This document shows positions 24,214-35,696 of a DNA stretch of 64,000 nt, piece by piece. This DNA comes from Primulina eburnea (lineage: Eukaryota; Streptophyta; Magnoliopsida; Lamiales; Gesneriaceae). Both the position numbers and the translations under genes were made by a program. The DNA is taken from the NCBI RefSeq assembly GCF_022965805.1, contig NC_133103.1, positions 29,254,329-29,318,328 on the forward strand. Direction: 5' to 3'. Position 1 is the stretch's first letter. Each line of letters opens with the position of its first letter. Under the pieces are notes generated by a model. That model was not told the DNA's origin, searched no databases, and was given only the letters and a program-made list of their open reading frames with translations.

Positions 24214-27200
24214 TAGAGCTGTCAATCGGGCCGGCCCGTGTCGGGTTGGGTCGGCCTGACTCGGGTTGGGAAGTGGTCGGCCCATAGCGGGCCGGCCCAT
24301 CAGGTTGGTGGGTTGGGAAATCCCAGCCCAGCCCCCCAAAATATGGGCCGCGGGTTGGGTTGGGCCAACCCACGGGTCTAAAAAAATCTAAACAATTTCA
24401 ATACATTTGCTTAGTTTTTTATACTGTAGTTCACCCAAAACAATTGACAAAAAATGTTGTGCTGTAATCTGAATAAAAAAGGGTTGTTGGCAGTCAAAGA
24501 ATCCAAAGATTAGTAAATGTTAATACATGAAATGCCACAATTGACAGTGAAATAAACGAACAAAGTGCTAAAAAGTTAAAGAGTTCAAAGAAATTAAATT
24601 CATCAAACTAAACAAAAAAAACAATACACTTTTTTAAATTTCATTAATCATGAAATCATTCATATCAAATTCTTCTCCTCCATCTTCATCCTCTCCCCCT
24701 TTATCAATATCAGCATTTGATCCCTGATTAGACAACACTGTTTTAACACTTGTGTCGTCTTCATTACCTTGATCAACATTAAAATACAAAAATACGAATG
24801 TAGTTAAAATTAAAATAATAATAAACTAATTTATCAACTAAGTCAACAACAAACTAGAAATTTCTAAACAAAATTACCGACGTAAACATGCAACCAATTG
24901 CTAGTGCAAATAAGATCTTGAATTTTTTCAGGAAGTGTACAACTTCTATACTTGGTAAGCACACGAGCACCGATGGAAAAAGCTGATTCTGATACAACAG
25001 TAATAATTGGAATAGCCAAAACATCACATTCCATCATTGCTATGGTGGGGTACCGATGTTTTTTATCCTTCCAGTACTCCAAAACATTCAAATCTTGATA
25101 ATATGCAAATTCAAGTTTTGGCTCCTCCAAATAAAGATCAATTTGAGATTTTCCAACATTTGTAATTGTCTGGCTCTCATATGCCATCATTTCTTATATT
25201 AATTGCAATAATTATGATATGAAAATATAAATCAGTTAAATAATACAAGAAAAAAAGTATTAGAATACTTACATAAAAATGCTTTTGCTCTTTCCTTTAC
25301 CTTCTCCTGCACTTTGGGGCGCAATTTGTGTGCTAGAAGAAGATCGTGGTCGTGAAGAACTTGCATTGTCAGTGTTAGAATATTCATCAAAAAGCTTATA
25401 GAATTTTGCTTTCAGAAGTTCTATCTTCTCGAGACATTTAACAAAATCACTCTCAACCTTAGAATAAAAAAACTCCAACATCGAAAGCTTTATCCGTGGG
25501 TCAAGAATGGCTCCAAATGCAAGCACCATGCTATATTGTGTCCAATAATTTTCAAAATTTCCCAACATTCTTTTACACATATCACTTATCACCTCATCTT
25601 TATGCATTAAGTTTTCCTTTAACAAAACTTCAATCTTCCAGACTTGCATAAAATATAAATTTGATGTAGGATAAGAAGAACAGGAGATCAGATTGGTAGT
25701 GTCATAAAATGGCTCAAGGAACTCACATATTTTTTCTCCTCTTTTCCACTCTTCACTTGAAGGAAAAAATTTATCATTCTTTTTATTGAATTGAAGGAAA
25801 ACAAAAGCTTTCTTATACTTGATGGCACTATCAAGCATTAAATATGTCGAGTTCCAACGAGTAGACACATCCAATCGCAAGCCAATACTAGTATCAATGC
25901 TAACGACTACTTGTACACATTCTTGAAACTTCTTCATCCTAATCTCCGAACCTTTAACATACTTGACTGACTCTCTAATTTTATTCAAAGCAAAATCAGT
26001 GACTTTCAAACCTTCTTGGACAATTAGATTCAATATATGAGCAGAACAACGAACATGAAAATACTCACCGTCACACAATAAGCTATCATGCAAAGAGAGT
26101 TGCTCTTTCAAATTAACTTGCATGTTGTCATTACTAGATGCATTATCCAATGTCAAAGGAAAAAAAATTTCTCAATTCCCACTCCTTCAAAAATTCAAAT
26201 AATTTTGCTGCTAATTCAACTCCTGAGTGTGGTGGAGGCATATGAGAAAAGCTAAGAATTTACTATTCAACTTCCAATCATTATCAACAAAAGGAGCAGT
26301 CAAGCAAATATAACCATCACTAGTGCACGACGTCCACAAATCCGAAGTTAAACAAACTCTATTCTGAATAGTAGCCAAAACATGCTTAAGTTTCTCTTTT
26401 TCCCTCAAATAGATTCTTTTAATATCACAAACAAGAGTGCTTCTAGAATACAAGGAACATCGGGATTTATGTATTTCATCCAAGCTCTAATATCATCATA
26501 CTCAACAAACGAAAATGATAAATCATGTCTAATGATAGCACAAGCCAATTATTCACGTGCAATTTTTTGGTCTATTTTCTTAGACCTCATATTCCCATCT
26601 TGATCAAGAATCATTTGTCCTACATCATGGAACTTCAATTTGCTACAAGTTTTCTGATGACGCCACATCGTAGAAGTTCCATGCTGTTTATTCCCACATT
26701 GATACTGTTTTTTACATCCATTACATTCAGCTTTATGTAAACCATCAATCTCTTTGATTTTCTTAAAATACATACAAATATCAGAAGTTTCTCTACGTCT
26801 TTTTGGTTTAGTTGAACCCTCATCATTCTTACGATTTTTCAGTTCATCAACATCCACATAAGCAATTGGAGTTTGAGAAGAAACGTCCATTTCAACAATA
26901 TGTAATTTTTTTTTTCAAAAACCTACTGTAATTTTGAATTCAAAATTTAAAAATACAATCATTTCAATAATAACTTGTATTCAAGAATGTATTAATTAAG
27001 CGGAAAAATAGCAATTAACAGTAACACATCATTTCACTTGAATCAAAATTTTAAAGTATTAAAGAATGTATTCAATAACTTGTATTCAAGAATGTATTGC
27101 TTCTACTCTTGAAACTCTAAAACCGACTACTTTATGGGAAGGACAACAGCTGCGGTTCAAGTAGTAGATGGGTTGTTACTTGGTGGGCGGGGCTTTGGAG

Positions 27201-28061
27201 TAGCAATGGAAGCTCTCCTGAAATATCTAGGATAACTGGATCAGAATATGGAAATACGTATGCACTAGGTACAATGGCAATGTAGTTTCTTTTGGATCTC
27301 TTTAAAATATCTCAAATTACATGGTGATGTTGAGAATCCAAAACATTTTCAACTAGTATCATGCAGTATAAGAAACGAAATAAAATTTTTAAAGAATAAA
27401 TTAATTAAGAGACGTAGCAAAAAAAACATCATAAATTGAAAAAAAAAAACTAATAAAATGAATAAATAAAGCAAAATAGAGGTTAAGCAACCAACACACC
27501 AAAGCTTGAACAACCGGGAGATTATAAAAGTTTAGATTAACTTGAGTTATGAAAAATAGAGCCAACAAAAACAGTATTTCTGGGTTTTACGGAATCTGGA
27601 ACAGGGAAGAAGCTTTGGAGAAAATTAACGAGTTTGAAAACTTATAATCACTTCCCACTCACCGGTTTAAGGCGCTGATTTTGAGCTTTATTGAATTCAA
27701 CGGCTTCCGCAACCGCCAGTCCGCCTTCCGCAGCTATTGGAGAGTTGGTGGTCGGTGGAGGCTGTGGAGCGTGGAGTGTGGAGGTGAGAAAATGAATTAT
27801 TATTTAGGTTTCTCACTTTCTCAATCCAATTGTCCAAAGGTAGAATTAAAGTTAGACTATTAGTAAATAATTTTTTTATTTAACCCATGGGCTATGGGCT
27901 AACCCGAGCCCATCGGGTTAGGCCCAATTCAACCCACAGCCCGAGCGATTGGGCCCGTTTAGTCCCGAATTTAAATGGGCCAACAAAATCAAAACCAACC
28001 CATTAAATTTTCTTGTCGGGCTGGGCCAACCCAGCGGGCCCAGCCCATATTGACAGCTCTA
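24214..28061 (-). mobile_element. Complete hAT transposon with intact ends
   Basis: Perfect 13 bp terminal inverted repeats (TAGAGCTGTCAAT at 24214 and its complement ending at 28061) are flanked by identical 8 bp duplications ACGGTAGT (24206-24213 and 28062-28069). Length is 3848 bp. Both subterminal regions (24225-24385 and 27880-28050) are rich in GGCCC, GGGTTGG and CCCAACC strings, typical of hAT subterminal binding regions. The element sits in LTR C. The transposase inside is broken, so movement would need help from elsewhere. About 26900-27880 is AT-rich leader with no gene. Confidence 0.93.
24650..26890 (-). pseudogene. hAT transposase, broken
   Basis: In order from 26890: a BED zinc finger (CNGCKKQYQCG..., then a WRHQKTC histidine-cysteine pair); a DLWTS-containing piece at 26211-26483; the RNase H-like core at 25269-26156 (LTLDNASSNDN, RCSAHILNLIVQEG, RLDVSTRWNSTYLML); and, after a likely GT-AG intron at 25193-25272, the hAT dimerisation domain at 24864-25190 (LNVLEYWKDKKHRYP, ESAFSIGARVL). 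An acidic tail is at 24650-24780. A stop near 26548 and frameshifts near 26440-26490 and 26160-26220 break it. Identity as a hAT transposase is secure. Confidence 0.9.
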
Positions 28062-28430
28062 ACGGTAGTTTTCGAAAATATTAGCCGACTTCCCAAAAAG
28101 TCTTTATTTTCGTCAAAAATCGATTATCGATATAAAACACGCCTCGACATGTAAAAACATCTCAAAAAGCACCATTTTCAAAAATTACATAGAAAATATA
28201 TAATATATTAAATAATTAAAAATAATCATTTAACAAAAATATTTTACCTTTACGGTCTTCGTTCTTTGTTCATCGATCTCGTCTCGAATAACCCTTAAAA
28301 ACACAATTTTATGCATTCTAGTAGAAAATCATATTTTAAACATGTAAACATGTCTATATCATATTTTTTTAATGCAATGAAAATAATTTTATTAGTCATT
28401 TTTTATTTTCCTTAAATTTTCATGCAGTTG

Positions 28431-29228
28431 GATACGATGTCGCATTTTGGACTTTACAAGAGTACTCAAAGTGCAGGCTAGACCATCCGAGCTTATCTCA
28501 TCAAGTAAAAAATATTCAGAGGTAAAGTACACATCTCTACTCAGTAGATTGTCCACCCAACTCTAAATTATGTTGGGTGGAGGAATTTATATCTATTTAT
28601 CTGGATAACCTATGGAAGTGGGACTATAATCCAAGAACATTTAGATTTTGAGTTCTCATCCTTACTATTAGACCAAAAGATCATTGACATGATCAAACTT
28701 CTAATATCAATGAACTTGAACATTTGGCAATCACTCGACAAAAACATAACCATACTTGTGGGTTCTACTTTTCAAGTTTTGAGAGGGTACAAGCCTATGT
28801 GAACTGAGGCCTCAGTTGAGACGCTAGATTAAGCAGTGTCGAAGGATTCTTGGTGTGTCATTCTATCAACCCTTTGGTATTGATGTGCTTATATAATTGT
28901 TTTATAGGTTTATGTTGTACTATGCCCTTGAATAAAATGGGAACAAATCCCCAGTACTTTTATATGTATTTTTTTTAAAGTCTTTTTTTTCTTTTTTAAA
29001 AATATTTTTGTCAATTTTTCTTGTATACCTTTTTTGTTAAAATATTTCTATATTATTGTAATCATCATATAATAATGCAAAAACCCTTTAGAGTATTCAA
29101 CTAAGTATATTCAACCTAAAATACTTCGATGGATCCACCCCGCATATACGAGTTTAGATTTCAAGTTACTGTAAAATTTTAAAAAAATGAAAAATTATAT
29201 AGCGGATCTAACCCAAATTGGACTCATA
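28431..29228. other. Unassigned stretch between LTR C and Harbinger element
   Basis: About 800 bases with mixed composition and no long ORF. Short translated pieces in all three plus frames look faintly protein-like, for example VGYDVAFWTLQEYSKC near 28430, but I cannot tie them to a family. It may be a decayed coding piece or intergenic DNA. Confidence 0.4.
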
Positions 29229-30028
29229 GAGCCCGTTTGTCTCGGTGGATGAGAGAGTGATTAGATGACACATACTGTCTCATCCCTTGTTCCTTTGTCT
29301 TATTCAGATAAATAAAATGTCCATGGGCCCGACATTGGAGACTGAAATCTGAGTACAAGATATCACACTAGACACTTGAGATGTGTTCTAACTTCTTATA
29401 CAATATTCTAGATTTTCTTGCAATATCCCCATACTGCCCTCATTAATTGTACTGAATTTACATAGGAGAAATCAACAACAGATTAAAAAAATAGGGAAAG
29501 AACCCTAGATCATGAAGCTTGTTCGGGAAGGAGAAAGATGAAGAAGAAAGAATGGGGACAAACAAGTATGAAATAGTGTGAGCCAAGAAGAAGATTCAAT
29601 CGCTTTCCGATAACAGGGTTGACCGACCGAGATGCTTTCGATCAAGGAATTGTGGGAACACAACATCTCTCGTCAAAAATATTGGTGAGATGATCATCTT
29701 TTAGAGGAGCAGACTACTTTCACTACTACGATTTTTTATTGTTTTTGGATTGTTTGTGGTATATTTGGCTTCAATTGAAAGTCCATGCTCGCTGTTGAAA
29801 CCTTTTCTTGTTTCTGTGTACCTTTTTTTTCTTAATCTTCCGCCTCATTAAAACTAGAACAAGTTGTGTTCTTTCTTATGTGCCACATCCTTAACCTCCA
29901 CGGTTTGGTAGAATTTTTGTACATTTTCATAAGTAACGATGTGTACCTTGACTTCTTCATTTTTACTTCATGGTTAACCTGATTTCGACATTTATATGGA
30001 TTATATATAAACTTCATATTACTAATTT

Positions 30029-31497
30029 ATGAGTGACATATATCTATCTGTCATGGGTGAAGAAGATGGATACACACAAGAGTTGCTAGTGTTGCAACAA
30101 ATTCTTATATCTTCCTTTGTGTTCGTCACCATTTTGTCGCGTTTCTACACCAAGTTTTTATCCATAACAAAGCGTAGGCGATATAGAAGACGTGTAAGGC
30201 ATGATGATCCTCAAAGAATAAATGCTCAAGTGAACCACTTACTTAGGATTATTGACATAGGAGATATTCAATGTATTGTCAATTTGCGAATGACTCGTAA
30301 TGCATTCGCACGTCTATGCTATCTCCTAACCCATGTGGGTGGCCTAGCGGAATATAGGTATATACGAGTTGAGGAAAAGGTTGCCATATTTTTGTCTATT
30401 TTAGCACATCACAAGAAAAATAGAGTTATTGACCATGACTACCTACGTAGTGCATACCATAAGCACTCATTTCCACGAAGTGCTTAGATGTGTTTTGAAA
30501 CTACACCCATTACTTCTCGTGAAGCCAGATCCAGTGACAGAAGACTGCTCAAACGAAGCTTGGAAACATTTCAAGGTACAATGATATATCCTCAATTTTG
30601 TAAAGATTTTGTAGATATATGTCCTTTCATCTGTTTTGAAACTACACCCATTATCGTTAGCTATTTGAATTGTCGTCGATTATGTGTTTTCACAATCTCT
30701 AGAGGGTTGTGTTGGAGCATTGGATGGTACGTAGGTGAATGTTCAAGTACCTAATAAAGACAAGCCAAGATACCGAACAAGGAAAGGAACAAGAGCTGTG
30801 AACGTATTGGCCGTGTGTGACCGTAACATGAATTTCATTTATGCACTAACATGGTGGGAAGGATCGGCGGCAGATGCCAGGGTTCTTATAGATTCAATTC
30901 ACCGAGAAGATGGTCTAAAGCTTCCGCGAGGTATGAATTATTTTTACTTGTAATACTTGTAGCATGTCCTTTTGCGTACAATACGATTAACGACCAAAAA
31001 TGGTTAATGACAAATGTGTAGCACACTCCAAATCTTTCTAACTTTGGAACAACTTTGCAGAGTGCTAGTATCTATGTGATAATGGTTATGCAAACGTCGA
31101 TGGATTCTTAACACCTTATAGGAGAACAAGGTACCATATGGACGACTGGGCAATTGGAGCTAGAGGTCCACAAAACTTCAAAGAGTATTTCAAATCAAAA
31201 CATTGTCGTGCACGTAATGTAATTGAAAAAGCGGTTGGTCTATTAAAGAGACAGTGGGCAGTACTACGCAGTCCGACATTTTATCATTTGTAAGTTCAGA
31301 ATCATATCATATTGGCATGTATGCTGCTACATAATTTCATCCGTGTTGAAATGCCTGAAGACCCGCTAGAAGGGATTGACGAAGTAATTACTGTCACAAC
31401 AAAAGTTGGTGAAGAGGAATTTATTGACAATATCGAGTCTTCACCAACTTGGGATTTGTGGAGAGATAACCTTGCAATGTCGATGTATAATAATTAA
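30029..31497 (+). pseudogene. PIF/Harbinger transposase (DDE_4 nuclease), broken
   Basis: The N-terminal part (30029-30487) has the family helix region RMTRNAFARLCYLLTHVGGL and EEKVAIFLSILAHHKKNRV. A frameshift near 30455-30480 follows, then ECVLKLH-like text to 30575. A likely intron (about 30576-30703) leads to GALDGT with the first catalytic D. This is directly followed by an in-frame stop at about 30730. RYRTRKGTRAVNVLAVCD, the second acid region WWEGSAADARVL and, after another intron-like gap (about 30930-31055), NVIEKAVGLLKRQW with the last acid follow. The C-terminus with LLHNFIR is at 31312-31497. The piece is inactive but the family is certain. Confidence 0.85.
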
Positions 31498-31710
31498 GTA
31501 TCATACGAATTCTAGACCATAAACTTCTTTTGATTGTAATGCAATTACGTGTACCATTTCATTTACTCTTAATAATTTTTGTGTTGCATGCAAACAAGAG
31601 TTCTTGAATTTATTGACATATTATATCTGTAAGATATTAAATTTAGAAAACTAAATCTATTTTATTTAAAAACAAATTGATAGATTGATAGTAGTGTCAA
31701 AACAAGGCGA

Positions 31711-32135
31711 TTGAATTCATGGCCACATTATACAGATTGGTGTGAAATATTTGGATTTGATCATGCAACAGGGGGAAGAACATCGACTTTTGCAACTGCA
31801 GTTCAACAAGTTCTAAACATTGACGATGACATAGGACCTGACATGAATATAGGATTCGAAGACATACCCCTGAACATGGAGGGGGGTGGTGAATCGAATT
31901 CTGTTGCAAATAAACCTCTTTCACAGCATCGGAGAATCAAAATGTTGCTAAAAAGAAACGAAAACAAGCAACGCAAGGTGAAGAATTATTTGTTGATGTC
32001 ATCAATAACTTTACTGCTATGACAAAAGAGGCAATAGCTGAGCTTGGTAAACGTCTTAGTCACGACTATGAGATCGCGATGCCTGTTTCAAAGGATGTAC
32101 GTCTTGGTAAACGTCTTAGTCACGACTATAAGTGT
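31711..32135 (+). pseudogene. Harbinger ORF1 (SANT/Myb-like) C-terminal fragment
   Basis: The reading WPHYTDWCEIFGFDHATGGR followed by GFEDIPLNMEGGGESN matches the C-terminal half of the Myb/SANT-like proteins encoded beside PIF/Harbinger transposases. A frameshift near 31980 moves the continuation (NNFTAMTKEAIAELGKRLSH) to another frame. The N-terminal DNA-binding part is missing. A 33 bp segment around GGTAAACGTCTTAGTCACGA is duplicated at about 32044 and 32104. The fragment lies downstream of the transposase on the same strand. Confidence 0.75.
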
Positions 32136-32539
32136 AGGAGAAGGAGAAAGAGAAGGTGACGTGCAAGTTTGAACGACTGAATTCGTGAATAGGAAATTGC
32201 TTTGCTGGAGAAAAATGGTGAAAGTGATAAATGAACTGTACACTTATTTTCAAAAAATGTGCAATGGCGTTCTAGTACTTACGAAAAATGATTTTATTGT
32301 TTTTTTTATTTATGTGTATTTGACATCAAATTTTCTCACACTTTACCAAACACTATAAAACATATCATATGCAATTTACTAATCCATATCTTAAGTCTTA
32401 CTATCACTAATACATCATATCCTCGGTTTACTCAATCACACGTATCAAACGGTCTCATCGTGTTTTGAAGCGGGGTGGGTCGGGTCTAGAAGTGAGACGG
32501 GTCAGGTAAAGATTTGGTCAAAATCATCCCAAACCTACC

Positions 32540-34150
32540 CAATGATACCCTCTCCATATTTATTTGTGATTTGTGTGCATGGTTTCTCTTCGATTATGTC
32601 TTCTTTCGGGGCGATAATTCGGTTCAAAGGAATCAAAATGGCAACTTCAAACCCAACACTATCGAACTTGTTCTTTGTGGACGATATTGTAGTGTTGTTT
32701 AGGGTGACAGAAGGAGCGTACAAGTTAAACATTACGTTGACCAATATGCGAAGGTGTTGGACAGCTTACCAACTTCAAGAAATTCAGCTCTCTCCTTTAG
32801 CCCAAATACAAATCAAGACGCAGTGGATCACATTAAATCTGTATTCACGATCCCAGTAGTTCATGGACACGATATTTATCTTGGTCTGCCTACTTTAAAC
32901 ATGGTGATATTATGCAAGCGACTCTTGGAAGTAATTAATTAGTCTTATATTTGGCGAAGTTTACTGGAGGAAGGACTCTAATCAAGGGTAGGTTCTGGCA
33001 CATCAATTAGAATATTTCAAGACAAATGGGTTTCGCAATCTGGTTTTCAACCATGGGCCACTAGATTTGAACCAGCTCGCTGTCAGTGTTCTAATTAAGG
33101 ACGGGAGTTGGGATGACAAGGTGTTAATACTTTATGCAGCAGACAAGGTTCTATGCATCCCCCTTCCGCAAACACCGACTTTAGACTCTAGATTCTGGAA
33201 ATTTGATGCAAAACTCAATTATTTTGTTCGAGAACAGAAATTGGACATCGAAACTCTCCCGAAAACCAAACGGAATTCCCTCTGCTGAAATGGTGGCGGT
33301 TCTATGGTCCTTAACTATACCGCATAAAAGTCAGATCTTTTGGTGGAAAATATCGCATGACATTTTTTCGACCGAGATGAATCTTTTAGCGCATCATGTC
33401 CCGGTGAATGGCGTATGCTCGATGTGTGGCTTTGTATGTAATACGAGGAGCCATGCATTTTTTTTGGTCCAGCAACCCTGGGATTTTAGAAGGCCCAGAT
33501 GTACAAGAAACTGTTAAAACAAGTCTGAGGACGCTAGATGACGGATGTTTGCCCATGGATGATGAGGCAGCTAAGTGAATATGAGTTTCAAAGATTTTCT
33601 TTTTGGAGTGATTGGTAGCCTTGTTTCGAGTTATACATTGTACATAGGACAATTGCAAATATTTGTTGAAGCAGTGGGCTGACTGATATATTGAGGAACA
33701 TTGGGTTGTGTTGCGTGATGTTCAAGTCGATAGACTTGGGACTGCGAATGACTCCGCCAGGACCTGGAATCCACCACTGACCGGATGTGGATGTTGTCTT
33801 TAATGATCAAATAAATTTCTATGGTGTTGCTTGTGTAATCCGGAATCATGATGGTACCTGATACTTGCGTTTGGACAAAGGGTTTTGAAGGCACTATCTG
33901 TTATGCATGCAGAACTTATGGCTCTCGAGACAAGGGTACAACTAGTTCACGTGAAAGGAATCCACCGGTTCTTGCTTTTTCTGATTCACAGATGGTCATG
34001 CACGGAATCATGGAACCATCAAATGATCATGGAAATAGTGGTGAGTGCACTCATGAGATCAAAAATCTACTTAAGGAGCCGATGGTGATTAACTCAAATC
34101 ACATTAGATCTTCGACTGATCCTGTTGCTCATTCATTAACAAAACTTGTA
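32540..34150 (+). pseudogene. LINE (non-LTR) reverse transcriptase and RNase H remnant
   Basis: At 32540-32860 is the RT segment SPYLFVICVHGFSS.. NLFFVDDIVVLF, with a V-DD active-site motif (F/A replaced by V). At 33010-33060 is FQDKWVSQSGFQPW-like text. At 33290-33500 is a zf-RVT domain (IPHKSQIFWWKISHD, then CSMC..H). At 33830-34140 is an RNase H-like stretch containing VIRNHDGT. The order RT, zf-RVT, RNase H is that of plant L1-type LINEs. The 5' part and poly-A tail are not seen, and frames are broken many times. Confidence 0.8.
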
Positions 34151-34169
34151 ATTTCATCCTGAAAGGAAT

Positions 34170-34958
34170 TGTTGTACAGGAAATAAATAGATTTGTGTGT
34201 ATCAAAATTTAGTGTTGTGCTCGGGTGTTGTCAACACCAGCACATAACACGGCAGCGGAAATTAATTATTAACACACAAATATGATTTTAATAAATAAAC
34301 ACCAGTTTTAAATCATGCACAAGTACGAATACTTGTGCGATGACTCATGGAAAAAATTCACTAGAAAAATATGCAAATCGTTTACACCAAAAACAATACT
34401 AGTGAAAATAAGTGAAACTAAATTCAAGGAATAAAAGTGCTTCAAAAACAAAGTGAATACTAGATGCAAAAATAACCGAAACGTATTGTTCAAACAATAA
34501 GCCGAAAACCCATTTGAGCAAACTCTCCGGAACAGTGTTGATCAAGGATGTTTGACAACTGTTTATCCGCAACACGGTCACGTGTCCTTCTCAATCCTCT
34601 GGCTCCTTTTGTAGATTCTGAATTAATCATCCAGCAAAACTCTGGCAGCCGTACGTCCCTTTCCTCTCCTTGTCGCACGCTTTTTCAACCTTTATCCCAC
34701 ATTATATAGGGTAATTCTTTGACCTAGATCTTCAAGGATACTTCTCACCTAGAAATAAGGAAACTAGAGTTTAATAGGAATCAAACTCTATTTTAAAGCC
34801 AATACCTCATAACTTATAGATAATTTGTCAACTCAAGTAAATAATTCCCAATAATAGGATTCACTATCTCTAGGAAAACAAATCTATCGAATTTAGTCTA
34901 GAAGTGCAAAATCGAAAAACTCAATCTTAATTAAATTAGGAATCAATTATTCCCTTCA
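34170..34958 (-). repeat. 3' LTR (P) of a Sirevirus-type copia element
   Basis: In minus sense the LTR starts TGAAGGGAATAATTG at 34958, right after a purine tract AAAAAGGGGGAGAT, and ends ..CCTGTACAACA at 34170, 789 bp. Upstream of it (34970-35060) are two more GGGGGAG purine motifs, a known habit of Sireviruses before the 3' LTR. A minus TATATAATG lies near 34700. It aligns with LTR Q at 45545-46666 in the opposite orientation. Confidence 0.75.
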
Positions 34959-35696
34959 ATCTCCCCCTTTTTGCATTTCTGGACAAAATTTCAAAAAATG
35001 ATTGACTTGGCACCAAGCTCGTTACTCCCCCTGAAGTATGAAACTAATAACTCCCCCTGAATATGATAGGTTAGTTCAGTGGAGTGTTATGATCAGTGTT
35101 GTCAACACTTACGCACAACACACACCAAAATACATTTGCACGAGGACAAGTTTTAAGCAGGAGTTCATTACTTCAATAGCATATACAAAACAGCAAGGCA
35201 TTAGAAAAATAGGCACAAACCAAAATAGATATGAAAGTAATAAAACCAAAACAGATATGAAAGTAATAAAAGCAAAAACAGATATGAAAGTAAACTCATG
35301 GGCCTAAAAAGCAGTTGGCCTAAACAGCAGTGCCGTCAGTGTCTTCCGTATCATCTCGAGTTGACGGACCAGCTTCAGTTTCTTATCCCATTTTTTGTGG
35401 TGCATCATCTCCCCTTTTTTGATCATAATGCACGCCCACCTCAAGGAGCATCGATAATCCACAATTGGATTCTCATAATATGTGATTGTGGCATTGGATT
35501 GGGTTATCTACGTGTTGGCATTGGCAATGGTGTCACAAGCCTGTTGGATCTGTTGCAGACCGAAGGCGATTTGAGCATGGACCTCGGGAACCATCAACAC
35601 GATATAGTCTTCAGATGAAAAGTGGGATGAAGTAGCATTGTTGCGAACTCCAGGTGCAACACCAGGAGCAACACCGGTAGCAGTCGGAGGAGCAGA
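34959..35696 (-). pseudogene. Sirevirus 3' internal region and env-like ORF, C-terminal part
   Basis: In minus sense this is the continuation of the ORF at 44402-45400 after removal of gypsy element G. It reads from SAPPTATGVAPGVAPGV at the insertion point to EVHAQIAFGLQQIQQACDTI and a stop near 35500. Then follow about 500 bases of non-coding 3' sequence with direct repeats (an AACAGATATGAAAGTAA unit about three times at 35225-35295) and the purine motifs before LTR P. Confidence 0.65.

Larger units (their letters stand above)
18713..28430 (-). repeat. 5' LTR (C) of element K, with nested insertions
   Basis: LTR C's own sequence is 18713-20750, about 24096-24213 and 28062 to about 28430. 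The rest is solo LTR B and the hAT element. The left end reads ..ACGTTTTA in minus sense next to the PBS. The shared block is at 19241-19365. A TATATAAAAC TATA box is rebuilt at the B insertion point. The right end is not clean: the TGTAACGTCCCG start of its relatives is missing, and the match fades at about 28430. ORFs at 19901-20167 and 20249-20461 are not convincing genes. Confidence 0.7.
29229..32456 (+). mobile_element. PIF/Harbinger-type DNA transposon, decayed
   Basis: Holds a DDE_4 (HARBI1/ALP1-like) transposase remnant followed by a SANT/Myb-like partner fragment, the two-gene content of PIF/Harbinger elements. Candidate ends are GAGCCCGTTTG at 29229 and GAGACCGTTTG (complement) ending at 32456, which pair with one mismatch. 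A clean 3 bp duplication is not visible (ATA versus ATC), so the ends are tentative. About 29250-30028 is leader without a gene. Confidence 0.7.
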
